DNA of 64,000 nucleotides from Streptomyces sp. 6-11-2 (lineage in GTDB: Bacteria > Actinomycetota > Actinomycetes > Streptomycetales > Streptomycetaceae). The stretch spans positions 6,262,001 to 6,326,000 of the forward strand of contig NZ_BJOR01000001.1 of NCBI RefSeq assembly GCF_006540305.1, given 5' to 3'. Positions 18,147 to 27,338 of the stretch are shown piece by piece (positions within the stretch are counted from its first letter, which is position 1; the number at the start of each line of letters is the position of its first letter). Made by a program: the position numbers and the translations under genes. A model generated the notes under the pieces. The model saw nothing but the letters and a program-made list of their open reading frames with translations. It ran no database searches and was not told where the DNA came from.

Positions 18147-19885
18147 GCGAACCTCCAGGGGGCGGGGACGGCGGGTGCGCCGTGTGCGTCGCGGCCGATC
18201 GAGCCGGAGGGCAGCAGACCGGCGAGGTCGGTGACGACCGGGACGGCGGACAGACCGTCCTCGCGCAGCCGCTCCAGCGCCTGTGCCGTGGACAGGTCGC
18301 GGACCTCGTACGGGACGGCGGAGTGGTCCGGGAGGGCGATCCAGCCGTCGGCCGTGGGCAGCGGCCGGCGGAAGCCCGCCGGCCGGCGCGGATCGAGACC
18401 CCGCGCGGCACGCGTCCGAGCGGCCGCGGTGAGCACGTCGGCGGCCCCCAGCAGCGACGAATCCACCCGCACACCGGCCCCGGTGCGCTGCCGCAGCAGC
18501 AGTCCGGCGAGGACGGCCTCGGCACCGGTGAGCCCGCCGAGCACGTCGAGCAGGGTCATCAGGGACGGCGCGGGTGGCTCGTCGGCGGGGCGCGCGGCCT
18601 CGCCGACCCCGGTACGGGCCTGCACCATGAAGTCGGTGCCCATCGGGGCGTCGGGCAGTCGGCCGGCCCAGCCGCTGGTGTAGGCGTAGACGAGCGCGGG
18701 GTTGACGGCGGCCAGGTGTTCGTGGTCCAGGCCGAGTTCGGCGGCCTTGCCCGGTGCCCAGTTGTGCAGGAACACATCGGCCTCCGCCGCCATCGCGCGC
18801 AGCCGCTCGCGATCCGCCGGCGACTTGATGTCCACCTCGACGGCCGTCTTGCCGCGGTTGAGCGCGAGCCAGCGCGCCGAGATCCCCGAGCAGGCGGGCG
18901 GCATGCCGCGCAGCGGATCCCCGCCGGGCGGCTCGATCCGCACCACCTCCGCGCCGAGCAGCCCCAGCAGATGCGCGGTCAGCGGCGCCTGGATCCGGCG
19001 GCCGGCCTCCAGGACGGTCAGCCCGGCCAGAGGGGCGTCGGCCCGTCCCGCCGCCGCGCCGGAGTACGACGCGGGGTGCTGCGTCAGTTCCCACGGCGGG
19101 GCCCCGTCGTACTCGGCGGCCCGCTCGGCGATCGAACGCAGCGGGCACACCTCGGCACCGGAGGAACGGGCCGCATCCCGGATCAGCTCCCAGGCGGCGG
19201 CCCGGGCGGCGTCGTGCAGTGACCGAGGAAAGGGCGCGCAGGCCGTGGCGTACCGGAACTGGAAGGGCCGCCAGCCGCGCCGTACCGCATCCCGCGGAGC
19301 GTCCAGCGCACGCCAGAAGCCGGCCCACGCGCCCGGGTCGAGCGTCTCCAGTTCGAAGACGACCCCGTCGGCGGAGGTGAAAGGCGGCCCGCCCGGGGCG
19401 ACTTCGGCGGCCTCACCCTCCTCCGCGCCTGCCGCGGCCAGGTACTGGGAGACGGCGAGCAGCCCGGCCCGTTCGGCGCTGACCTCCGCGCTCATGGCAT
19501 GTCCGCCGCGAGCCTGTGAGAGGAGCCCGGCCAGCAGGGCCTGCACGGCCAGGAGGCCGGTGGCGGTGGCGGCGTAGTCCACGGCAAGGCCGCGCGGGGT
19601 GCCGCCGCGGCGACCGTGTACGGCCATGACGCCGGTGGCCGCCTGCACGGTCGCCTCGTCGAGGGCCCTGTCGCCCCACCTCGTGTGGGCGGTGAATCCG
19701 CTGAACTCCGGTCCGCCGAGCCTGATACGGCCGCCAGGGTGTGCGGCCCCCTCCGCGCCGAGCAGCCGCAGGTGCTCCGCGACGAGTCCGTCCGCCGGTC
19801 CCGGCGGTCCCGAGGTTTCCAGACGCAGCCCGTCGAGCGGCCGGGCCGTCGCGTGCGCGACGGCCGGTGTGGCTGGTGATGTCAT
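18143..19885 (-). CDS. CaiB/BaiF family CoA-transferase, tandem-domain
   Basis: Class III CoA-transferase-like protein of 580 residues, longer than the 380-420 usual for one domain. The C-terminal half is canonical: LTVLEAGRRIQAPLTAHLL, LGAEVVRIEPPGGDPLRG, LNRGKTAVEVDIKSP and MGTDFMVQARTGVG, which holds the expected catalytic Asp. The N-terminal half is a shortened, degenerate copy (HLRLLGAEGAAHPGG). ATG 19885 has AGGAGGGG close upstream. It is divergent from the acyl-CoA dehydrogenase (110-bp gap) and coupled to the ligase. It should move CoA between acids, or act as an acyl-CoA racemase-like enzyme. Confidence 0.87.
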   Translation of the reverse strand: MTSPATPAVAHATARPLDGLRLETSGPPGPADGLVAEHLRLLGAEGAAHPGGRIRLGGPEFSGFTAHTRWGDRALDEATVQAATGVMAVHGRRGGTPRGLAVDYAATATGLLAVQALLAGLLSQARGGHAMSAEVSAERAGLLAVSQYLAAAGAEEGEAAEVAPGGPPFTSADGVVFELETLDPGAWAGFWRALDAPRDAVRRGWRPFQFRYATACAPFPRSLHDAARAAAWELIRDAARSSGAEVCPLRSIAERAAEYDGAPPWELTQHPASYSGAAAGRADAPLAGLTVLEAGRRIQAPLTAHLLGLLGAEVVRIEPPGGDPLRGMPPACSGISARWLALNRGKTAVEVDIKSPADRERLRAMAAEADVFLHNWAPGKAAELGLDHEHLAAVNPALVYAYTSGWAGRLPDAPMGTDFMVQARTGVGEAARPADEPPAPSLMTLLDVLGGLTGAEAVLAGLLLRQRTGAGVRVDSSLLGAADVLTAAARTRAARGLDPRRPAGFRRPLPTADGWIALPDHSAVPYEVRDLSTAQALERLREDGLSAVPVVTDLAGLLPSGSIGRDAHGAPAVPAPWRFA

Positions 19886-19995
19886 GCCCCTCCTTTCCTG
19901 ACACGCGGGAACCCGGGAGCGGTCGCCCCCGACCAGTTCCACGAAGAGGTGGTCGGACCGGCAGGTGCCGGAGTTCCCGAAGGGGTGAGCGAGAG

Positions 19996-21177
19996 GTGCT
20001 GGACGTGGCGTGGGGCGATCCGCAATGTCCCCCGGAACTAAGGGAGTTGAGAGACAAGGTGGCGGACTTCGTCCGTATGCGAGTCGTGCCCTGCGAGCCG
20101 GTCCTGGACGGCGGCGGCCCGGACGCGGCTGCGGCGCTGCGCCGGCTGCGCAAGGAGGCCAAGGCCGAGGGGCTCTGGGCGCTGCCCCTCCCGGCCGAAC
20201 TGGGCGGCCATGGGCTGCCGTTGAGGTCGTACGCCCATGTCGCGGAGGCCGAGGGCGCCAGTGACCACGGCCCGGCGGCACTCGGATCGGCCTCGCTGCT
20301 GGACGCGCTCATGCTGTGGCGGCACGGCAGCGCGCGCGTCCGCGACCGCTATCTCGCACCACTGGTCGCCGGCGACCTGCGAGCCTGCTACGCGATGACC
20401 GAACCGGACGTCCCCGGCACCGACCCCTTCCTCACCACCACCCGCGCCGACGACAGCGAAGACGGAGGCTGGCGGCTGACCGGGCACAAGTGGTTCGTCA
20501 GCGGTGCCGCCGACGCCGACCTCGTCACGGTGCTCGCCCGCACGGACGGCCGGGCCCCGGAGCGAAACGGCCTGTCCCTGCTGCTGGTCCCCACAGTCTC
20601 CCGTGGCTTCCGGGTGGTGCGAGAGCTTCCCGTACTCGGTGCGGCCGGACAGGCGGAGATCGAACTCGACGGTGTCGCGGTGGACGACGGCCATCTGATC
20701 GGCGAACGCGGCAAGGCTCTCGCCGTCGCCGCCGAACGGCTCCAGCTCGGCCGCATCCTGCGCAGCCTGCGCTGGCTCGGCCAGGCCGCCCGCGCCTTCG
20801 AGCTCATGAGAGAACGAGCGGTCACCCGCACCCGTTCTCGTGGCCCCCTTGGCGACCTGCAACTCGTCCAGCGCCACGTCTTCGAGTCGTTGCTCGCCCT
20901 GCGCACCACCCGGCCCCTGGTCCACGAGGCCGTGTCCCGGCTGGACGCGGGCGGCGACGCCCATGTGGAGGTGGGTCTGGCCAAGGTCGCCGCGGCGCGC
21001 ACGCTGCAGTTGGTGGCCGACGCGGCGATCCAGGTTCACGGCGCGGCGGGCCTCGGCCCGGACACCGCGCTCCCCGCCCTCTTCCGCACCGCCCGCGCGG
21101 CCCGCGTCCTCGACGGCCCGGACGAGCTGCACATCACCTCGGTGGCGCGGCGGGTGCTGCGAACGGATCCGGCCTGA
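19996..21177 (+). CDS. acyl-CoA dehydrogenase family flavoprotein
   Basis: FAD enzyme of 393 residues. FAD/substrate segments include CYAMTEPDVPGTDP, GHKWFVSGAADADLV, AARTLQLVADAAIQVHGAAGL and PDELHITSVARRVL. The catalytic Glu expected near the GPDELH segment is present as an acidic pair. GTG 19996 follows GAAGGGGTGA; GTG 20005 is a possible alternative. It is divergent from the CaiB/BaiF-ligase pair and probably oxidises the same CoA ester. The last 44 bp overlap the convergent hydrolase gene tail-to-tail. Confidence 0.87.
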   Translation: MLDVAWGDPQCPPELRELRDKVADFVRMRVVPCEPVLDGGGPDAAAALRRLRKEAKAEGLWALPLPAELGGHGLPLRSYAHVAEAEGASDHGPAALGSASLLDALMLWRHGSARVRDRYLAPLVAGDLRACYAMTEPDVPGTDPFLTTTRADDSEDGGWRLTGHKWFVSGAADADLVTVLARTDGRAPERNGLSLLLVPTVSRGFRVVRELPVLGAAGQAEIELDGVAVDDGHLIGERGKALAVAAERLQLGRILRSLRWLGQAARAFELMRERAVTRTRSRGPLGDLQLVQRHVFESLLALRTTRPLVHEAVSRLDAGGDAHVEVGLAKVAAARTLQLVADAAIQVHGAAGLGPDTALPALFRTARAARVLDGPDELHITSVARRVLRTDPA

Positions 21178-22213
21178 GGTCCTGTCCACGGAGGCCGGTG
21201 AGGACGGCGAGGGCGTACGCCAGGAAGAAGTCGCCCCAGATCAGCTCCTGTCGCACGGCTGTTTCGGCCGCCAGGTCGTAACAGCCGTCCAGGAGGCGGC
21301 CGTCGGCGGTCAGGTGGCTGTCGACCAGCGCCTTGAGGACGGCGACTGCTCGGTCCCGGTGACCGAGGCCGAGCAGTGCCAGTGCGGTGATGGCGGCGGC
21401 GGAGGTGTCGCAAGGGCCGCCGGGGTGAGCGAAGTCGGCGGGCGGCACCAGGTGCTCCGTCAGCAACCGGCCGACGTGGTCGGGGAATTCGCCGCCGCCC
21501 GCCAGAGGTGCGGCCTCGGCGAGCGAGAGTAGGAGCCACGCCCTTCCCCTGCTCCAGCCCGGGGGAGGATCGGCGCACGCGGTCCAGCCCGCGCCGGGCT
21601 CGTGCCGCCACGACCAGCGGGGCGGCCGCGCACCAAGCCACAGTTCGACATGTCGCCGCAGATGCGAGAGGGCTGCCTCAGGGTTCGCCGTCGCCAGCAG
21701 CGGTACCATGCCGGGCACGCCGTCCACACGCGCCGTCAGCCGCGGTCCGCCGAACGCCGAACCCCACGGCACGAGACCGAGCTCCGGGACGAAGTCGCTC
21801 AGGCAGGCCCGGGCGGCCCGGTCCCGCAGGCCCGGTTCGTCGTCCGCGAGGGCGGTGCCGTACCAGAAGATCAGTCCGCGGGCGGCGGTGTCCGCCTCGG
21901 CCCAGCCGGCCAGGCGGGCCGTGCAGGCCCGGGCGACCGCACGGTCGGCGGCGTCGCCGGTGTACCGGGCGCGCAGCCACAGCAGCCCCGCCCAGAAACC
22001 TCCGGTCCAGGAGCCGCGGGCGGTCGTCCGCCACGTGCCGGTGCCCGGGTCCGCGTACAGCGGGAACCGGTCGCCGACCTCGGTGCGGGTGACGGCGACC
22101 CGGACCAGGACGCGGGCGAGTGCCGGACCTGCCCAGGAGGGAGCGGTTGCCAGGCCGGGCGGCGCCTGTCGGTCCTCCTGCGGGGGCGTGCCCTCGTCCG
22201 TGCGTGCCCTCAT
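21134..22213 (-). CDS. glycoside hydrolase family 88-like protein (unsaturated glucuronyl hydrolase-like)
   Basis: Protein of 359 residues with the repeated aromatic and helical segments of (alpha/alpha)6-barrel GH88/GH105 enzymes: GSWTGGFWAGLLWLRARYTG, RDRAARACLSD, PPPGWSRGRAWLLLSLAEAA and GPCDTSAAAITALALLGLG, where the Asp of CDTSAA is the likely catalytic acid. QELIWGDFFLAYAL near the end is the family's closing motif. No signal peptide, so it is cytoplasmic and would act on an imported unsaturated oligosaccharide. ATG 22213 overlaps the MFS stop by ATGA, so the carrier probably supplies the substrate. Confidence 0.8.
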   Translation of the reverse strand: MRARTDEGTPPQEDRQAPPGLATAPSWAGPALARVLVRVAVTRTEVGDRFPLYADPGTGTWRTTARGSWTGGFWAGLLWLRARYTGDAADRAVARACTARLAGWAEADTAARGLIFWYGTALADDEPGLRDRAARACLSDFVPELGLVPWGSAFGGPRLTARVDGVPGMVPLLATANPEAALSHLRRHVELWLGARPPRWSWRHEPGAGWTACADPPPGWSRGRAWLLLSLAEAAPLAGGGEFPDHVGRLLTEHLVPPADFAHPGGPCDTSAAAITALALLGLGHRDRAVAVLKALVDSHLTADGRLLDGCYDLAAETAVRQELIWGDFFLAYALAVLTGLRGQDLRPDPFAAPAAPPR

Positions 22214-23436
22214 GACCGTACGCCCGCCCGATGCTCCTGCACGGCCCACAGCAGTGCCACAGCCCCGGCTCCCGCGAACTCGGCCGCCACGAGCAGCCAC
22301 CCGCCCCCGTACCGCCCGGCCTCCGCCAGCACTCCGAACAGCGGCGGCCCGACCGCGAATCCGGCGAAGAAGCCCGCCGAGACCAGCGCCGAGTCCTGGC
22401 CCGCCCGACCGGGCGCGGCCCGCTGCATCACCAGGACCATCGACACCGCGTTCGCCGCCACGGCGAAGACGCCCACCGCCACGGCCGCGACCCACGCCAA
22501 CGGGCGCACGGACGACGAGCCGGCCAGCAGCAGGGCCGCGGCCACCGCGCCCACGGCCAGGGAACCCGGCAGCCAGGCCGCCCGGTCGGGCCGCCCCGCG
22601 ACCTTCGACCAGCCCACCCGGCCCGCGATCCCGGCCACACCCAGCACGGCCACCAGCGCACCCGCCGAGGTGGGACCGAGACCGAGCCGCTCGGTGCCGT
22701 ACAACGACAGATAGGTGTTCACCGAGGCGATGCCGCAGCCGAGCAGCAGCGAGAACGCCATCAGCCAGGCGATCATGCCGCGCGGCACCCAGACCGCCGG
22801 GCTCGACTTCGCCGGAGGATCGGCGGGCATCGCCCGCGCCGCCCACACCGCCGCCACCGCCGCGGCGCCCGCCGCCGTCCACACGGCACCCCGCCATCCG
22901 GCGAGCCCGGCCAGTGCCGCGAGCGGCAGCCCGGCCGCGAAGGCCCCGAGTTGCACCCCCGACTGCTTCATCCCGGTCACCGCACCGCGCCGGGCAGGCG
23001 TCACCACGGCGAGGATCGCCTTGTTCGTGGTGGGGTTGGCCAGCGCCTGCGGCAGCCCGCCGAGCGCGACGGCCGCCAGCAGGAACCCGGCATTCGGAGC
23101 CGACCCGATCAACACCAGCGCCACCGCCGCCACTCCCAGCAGGGCCACCAGGCAACGCCGCGGCCCGACCCGGTCCACCACCCGGCCGCCGACCGGAGAG
23201 AGCACGGCCGCCGTACTGAATCCCACGGTGGTCGTGAGCCCCAGAGCGGTCGGCGAGACGTCCAGCTCCACCACGAGCCGCGGGCCGAGCGCCCCGATCA
23301 GGAACAACTGCATCATCGAGAAGGCCATGGAGCAGGTGAGCAGCGCGGTCAGAGCGCCGGTCGCCGGATCCGCCCCCTTCTCGCCCACCGCTCGCGCTCC
23401 GTTGGGCCCTGCTCGTCCCACCCGATCCGTCGTCAC
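22210..23436 (-). CDS. MFS transporter
   Basis: Major facilitator, 408 residues, about 12 spans. The loop 2-3 motif is GGRVVDRVGPRR and motif C-like glycines follow in later spans. GTG 23436 has GGGAGGTG upstream. It is the first gene of a two-gene operon with the GH88-like hydrolase, suggesting uptake of an acidic oligosaccharide or related sugar rather than drug export. Substrate not determinable. Confidence 0.85.
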   Translation of the reverse strand: MTTDRVGRAGPNGARAVGEKGADPATGALTALLTCSMAFSMMQLFLIGALGPRLVVELDVSPTALGLTTTVGFSTAAVLSPVGGRVVDRVGPRRCLVALLGVAAVALVLIGSAPNAGFLLAAVALGGLPQALANPTTNKAILAVVTPARRGAVTGMKQSGVQLGAFAAGLPLAALAGLAGWRGAVWTAAGAAAVAAVWAARAMPADPPAKSSPAVWVPRGMIAWLMAFSLLLGCGIASVNTYLSLYGTERLGLGPTSAGALVAVLGVAGIAGRVGWSKVAGRPDRAAWLPGSLAVGAVAAALLLAGSSSVRPLAWVAAVAVGVFAVAANAVSMVLVMQRAAPGRAGQDSALVSAGFFAGFAVGPPLFGVLAEAGRYGGGWLLVAAEFAGAGAVALLWAVQEHRAGVRS

Positions 23437-23590
23437 AGACGCACCTCCCGGGACAGCAGTCGGACCCGGCTCTCATCAGGTTCCCGCTCTTTACTGTGAT
23501 GTGAATCACCGTCAGAGTGCTGAGCGTCGGATGTGGGAAGTTTTCGTATCCCCGCATGACGGCGGGTCAGGAATGCGAGGATGAGCGGCC

Positions 23591-24307
23591 ATGACTGCTG
23601 GGTGGCATCTGCGCATGACACGGGCCGCGGTGTTCGCGGCCGTCTCTGTGCTGCTCGCCGCCCTGGGGCACGTCCTGATGTCAGGCACCGCCGTGCCCTG
23701 GTGGGCGCTGACATCGGCGGCGGTCGTGACCGGCGGAGCGGCGTGGTGTCTGGCCGCCCGGGAGCGTGGTCTCCTTCTCGTCTCCTCCGTGGTGGTGGCC
23801 GTGCAGACGGCGCTGCACCTGTGGTTCTCCTGCGCGCAGGGGCTGGTGACGCCGCCCCCGTTGCCGGCGCCCACGGGCGGAACGGTTCACAGCGCGTTCT
23901 CCACGGACCACATGGCCTCGATGGTCCACATGAGCCATGTCATGCCTATGGCCCCCGGGGCCGACGTGGGGGAGTCGACGGGTGCCTTGGGCGCCTCGGA
24001 CGCCATGGCGGGGATGGGTCACGCCATGGGCGGGACATCCTCCGCCGGCATGCTCGCCGCCCACCTGCTCGCCGCTCTGCTGTGCGGCCTGTGGCTCGCG
24101 TACGGCGAACGCGCCGCGTTCCGCATCCTGCGGGCCGTCGCCGGATGGCTGGCCGCTCCGCTCCGGCTGCCTCTGACTCTGCCGGCACCGCCGCACCGAC
24201 CGCGCATCCGCGCCCGCCGCGGCCGCTCGGCCCGCACGCCGCACCGGCTGCTCCTCGCGCACGCGATCACTTCTCGGGGCCCGCCTGTGGGAACCGCTGT
24301 CGTCTGA
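23591..24307 (+). CDS. integral membrane protein with extracellular His/Met-rich loop
   Basis: Protein of 238 residues with about four spans. Between the third span and the last lies a loop of about 60 residues unusually rich in His and Met (STDHMASMVHMSHVMPMAP, DAMAGMGHAMGG), the composition of copper-binding segments. The basic Pro/Arg C-terminus is cytoplasmic. I do not recognise a named family. It directly precedes an SigC-like ECF sigma factor and lies about 10 kb from copper export genes, so a copper sensor or carrier is plausible. Confidence 0.8.
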   Translation: MTAGWHLRMTRAAVFAAVSVLLAALGHVLMSGTAVPWWALTSAAVVTGGAAWCLAARERGLLLVSSVVVAVQTALHLWFSCAQGLVTPPPLPAPTGGTVHSAFSTDHMASMVHMSHVMPMAPGADVGESTGALGASDAMAGMGHAMGGTSSAGMLAAHLLAALLCGLWLAYGERAAFRILRAVAGWLAAPLRLPLTLPAPPHRPRIRARRGRSARTPHRLLLAHAITSRGPPVGTAVV

Positions 24308-24510
24308 GACAGCCGATTCCCCGGCATCGCCCCGCGCGTCCCGCGCCCGGGCGGTCCGGGCGGCGGGCGTACGTCGCCGTTGCGCGCGTACGTCCGCCAC
24401 CCCACGCCATCACCGGATCCGCCGCCCGTCCCACGCGGTCCCTTCCTCATGCCCCGGGCCCGCGCGGATCTGCGCACGCCGGATCTCCGGACTTCCGAGA
24501 AGGACCTCAG

Positions 24511-25152
24511 GTGATCAGTCCTGCCCTGCCTGTCGCATCCGACACGACGCCGCACACCGAGAGAACCCGCGACGAGAAGACGTCGACCGAGGAGTCGATA
24601 ACGGCCTGGGCGCTCGCCGCCCGCGCCGGTGATCCCAGAGCGGTCGAGAACTTCGTCCGCGCTCTGCAGCGAGACGTCCGTCATTACGTCACGTACCTCA
24701 GCCACAACCCTCAGGCCGCCGACGACCTGGCCCAGGACACCTTCGTGCGGGCCCTCGGCAGCCTGCACCGTTTCGAGGGCCGCTCCTCCGCCCGGACCTG
24801 GCTGCTGTCCATCGCACGCCGCGCGGTGATCGACAGCTACCGGCATGCCTCGGCCCGGCCTCGCCTGGCCGACACCGACGACTGGCAGGCCACCGCGGAG
24901 TGCGCCCAGGAGTGCGGCCTGCCGGGCTTCGACGAGGGCATCGTCCTCACCGACCTGCTGGAGGCACTGCCCGACGAACGCCGTGAGGCGTTCGTACTCA
25001 CCCAGATCGCCGGTCTGCCCTACGCGGAAGCGGCCGAGCTCAGCGACTGTCCGATCGGTACGGTCCGTTCCCGCGTCGCACGCGCTCGCGCCTGGCTGAT
25101 CCAGTCCCTGCACGACGCCGAACGAGGCGAACCGGTGAGTACCGCGGCCTGA
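24511..25152 (+). CDS. ECF RNA polymerase sigma factor, SigC-like
   Basis: Sigma-70 family factor of 213 residues. Region 2 contains FVRALQRDVRHYVTYLSHNP and DDLAQDTFVRALGSLHRFEG; RSSARTWLLSIARRAVIDSY follows; region 4 contains LPYAEAAELSDCPIGTVRSR. These match my memory of Mycobacterium SigC closely (AYLS, SSARTWLLAIAR, GCPVGTIRSR). GTG 24511 has AGAAGGAC at about -12. No anti-sigma factor with a zinc motif is adjacent, so control may be through the His/Met-rich membrane protein upstream or transcriptional. A 15-bp terminator hairpin follows at 25188. Confidence 0.88.
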   Translation: MISPALPVASDTTPHTERTRDEKTSTEESITAWALAARAGDPRAVENFVRALQRDVRHYVTYLSHNPQAADDLAQDTFVRALGSLHRFEGRSSARTWLLSIARRAVIDSYRHASARPRLADTDDWQATAECAQECGLPGFDEGIVLTDLLEALPDERREAFVLTQIAGLPYAEAAELSDCPIGTVRSRVARARAWLIQSLHDAERGEPVSTAA

Positions 25153-25187
25153 CGACGCCGGCAGCGGCCCTGACGAGGGGCTGTCCC

Positions 25188-25222
25188 GGAAGCTCCGGAG
25201 CGAGCCGCGCTCCGGAGCTTCC
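25188..25222 (+). terminator. terminator hairpin of sigma factor gene
   Basis: Perfect 15-bp inverted repeat (GGAAGCTCCGGAGCG at 25188-25202, complement at 25208-25222) with a 5-nt loop AGCCG, 36 bp after the sigma factor stop. Confidence 0.85.
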
Positions 25223-25418
25223 GCGCATCGCAACGAGAGGAGGCGGCGGCTGCCCAGCGCAGCGCGGCCCCAGCTGTGCTGTGCGAGGACGTCACCGGAT
25301 ACGTCCGCTGCGTACGCCGAGCGCCGCGGTGTCCGGTTCTCGCCAGTCCGCGGTAAATGCCTGGACTGAGAAAGTCTGCGGACGGGAGACTTCCGACTTC
25401 CGAACCTCCGGGAGTGTG

Positions 25419-27338
25419 ATGGGGACAACAGATACGCGAGGGCCGACGCCGGGCAGGAGCGCGGTCGTTCTGGCACTACGCCGCTACGGCCGGGAACTGC
25501 TGCGACTACGGCTGCTGGCCCTGCCCGCGCTGCTGTTACCGGCCGTGGGCAACATCGGCATCCGCTACGTCGCCCCCCTGCTGATCGCCAAACTGGCAGG
25601 ACAGGCCGCCGGGGACGGCGGCCTCACCCTCAGCCCGGCGCTGCCGTACGTGCTGGGCTTCGGCGTGACGCTGCTGCTCGCCGAGGCCGTATGGCGGATC
25701 GGGCAGCACTGCCTGAACCGCGTGGAAGCCCTCGGCATGGAACACCTTTACGTGAGCGGCATGGACGAACTCCTCGCCCAGGACGCGGCGTTCTTCCACG
25801 ACAACTTCGCCGGCTCCCTGACCAAACGGGTACTCAGCTTCGGCAAGCGCTTCGAGGACTTCGTCGACACGGTGACGTACCGGATCGTGGGCAGCCTCGT
25901 CCCCCTGGTGTTCGGTGCCGTGGTGCTGTGGAGCTACGAACCCATGCTCGTCGTCGGCCTTCTTGTGATGATCGCGCTGACCGTGGTGGCCGCGACGCCT
26001 CTGGTCCGTCGCAGGCAGAGGCTCGTCAACGACCGTGAGGCGGCGATCGCCCGGGTCTCCGGTCACGTCGCCGACAGCCTCATGAACATGGAGACCATCC
26101 GGGCCTTCGCGGCCGAGCGGCGGGAGGCCGACGAACACCGCAGCCGTGTCGCGGACTCCCGGCGCCTGACGCTGAGGTCGTGGGACTTCGGCAATCTGCG
26201 CGTCGACACCCTGGTCGCCCCCATGTCCGTGCTGACCAACGTGCTGGGTCTGCTGGTGGCCATCGCCTTCGGTGGCTCGGGCCAGGGAGTCGAGGAGATC
26301 GTCGTCGCTTTCACCTACTACTCCAACGCCACGCAGATCATGTTCGAGTTCAACCAGATCTACCGGCGTCTGGAAAGCTCGATGACCGAGGCCGCACAGT
26401 TCACGGAGCTGCTGCTGGATCCGCCCACCGTGCTCGACCCGGCGACACCCGAACCGCTCGCACCGCGGGACACCGGCATCCGCTTCGAGGCGGTGACCTT
26501 CGCCCACACGGGTGCGAAGCCGATTTTCCAGGGACTCGACCTGGACGTGCCCGCAGGCGCACGGATCGGTCTGGTCGGCAGGTCCGGCGGCGGCAAGACC
26601 ACGCTCACCCGGCTCCTGCTGCGGATGTCGGACCTTGACGACGGACGCATCCTGATCGGTGGTCAGGACATCAGCCGGCTGCGCCAGACCGACCTGCGCT
26701 CCCTGATTGCCTACGTCCCGCAGGAACCCGCCATGTTCCACCGCAGCCTGCGGGACAACATCGCCTTCGCCCGGCCCGGCGCCACCGACGAGGAGATCCA
26801 CGCGGCGGCCGCGGCCGCGCACGTCACCGAGTTCGCCGACCAACTCCCCGACGGCTTCTCCACTCTGGTGGGGGAGCGGGGCGTCAAACTCTCGGGCGGC
26901 CAGCGCCAGCGTGTCGCCCTCGCCAGGGCCATCCTGCGCGACGCCCCGATCCTGCTGCTCGACGAGGCGACCAGCGCGCTGGACTCGGAGAGCGAGCTCC
27001 TCGTCCAGGACGCCCTGTGGCGGTTGATGGACGGACGTTCGGCCCTCGTGGTGGCCCACCGCCTGAGCACCGTCGCCGGCATGGACCGCCTCGTCGTCCT
27101 CGACCGCGGAAGCGTCGCCGAGCAGGGCACCCACGAGGAACTGCTCGCGGCGGACGGCGCCTACGCCAAGCTGTGGCAGCACCAGTCGGGCGGCTTCCTC
27201 GGCGAAAGCACCGAGTCGGCCCTCGGACGCCCGGTCCCGGAAGCCGGTCCCGGCGGTCTGCCCGGACCGGCCGACCCGGCACCGGACGGGGGCCGCGGGA
27301 CGTCGTCGCACGCTCGTACGGGCACCGGGTCCACGTGA
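25419..27338 (+). CDS. ABC exporter, fused membrane and ATPase domains
   Basis: Type IV (MsbA-like) half-transporter of 639 residues. An N-terminal six-span domain (about residues 25-320) is followed by an ATPase domain (about 345-585) with Walker A GRSGGGKTT, Q-loop YVPQEPAMFHRSLRDNIAFA, signature LSGGQRQRVALARAI, Walker B ILLLDEATSALD and switch VVAHRLSTVA. A Gly/Pro-rich tail of about 45 residues is probably disordered. ATG 25419 has GGGAG at 25410. It probably forms a homodimer; the substrate is unknown and no neighbour points to one. Confidence 0.9.
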   Translation: MGTTDTRGPTPGRSAVVLALRRYGRELLRLRLLALPALLLPAVGNIGIRYVAPLLIAKLAGQAAGDGGLTLSPALPYVLGFGVTLLLAEAVWRIGQHCLNRVEALGMEHLYVSGMDELLAQDAAFFHDNFAGSLTKRVLSFGKRFEDFVDTVTYRIVGSLVPLVFGAVVLWSYEPMLVVGLLVMIALTVVAATPLVRRRQRLVNDREAAIARVSGHVADSLMNMETIRAFAAERREADEHRSRVADSRRLTLRSWDFGNLRVDTLVAPMSVLTNVLGLLVAIAFGGSGQGVEEIVVAFTYYSNATQIMFEFNQIYRRLESSMTEAAQFTELLLDPPTVLDPATPEPLAPRDTGIRFEAVTFAHTGAKPIFQGLDLDVPAGARIGLVGRSGGGKTTLTRLLLRMSDLDDGRILIGGQDISRLRQTDLRSLIAYVPQEPAMFHRSLRDNIAFARPGATDEEIHAAAAAAHVTEFADQLPDGFSTLVGERGVKLSGGQRQRVALARAILRDAPILLLDEATSALDSESELLVQDALWRLMDGRSALVVAHRLSTVAGMDRLVVLDRGSVAEQGTHEELLAADGAYAKLWQHQSGGFLGESTESALGRPVPEAGPGGLPGPADPAPDGGRGTSSHARTGTGST

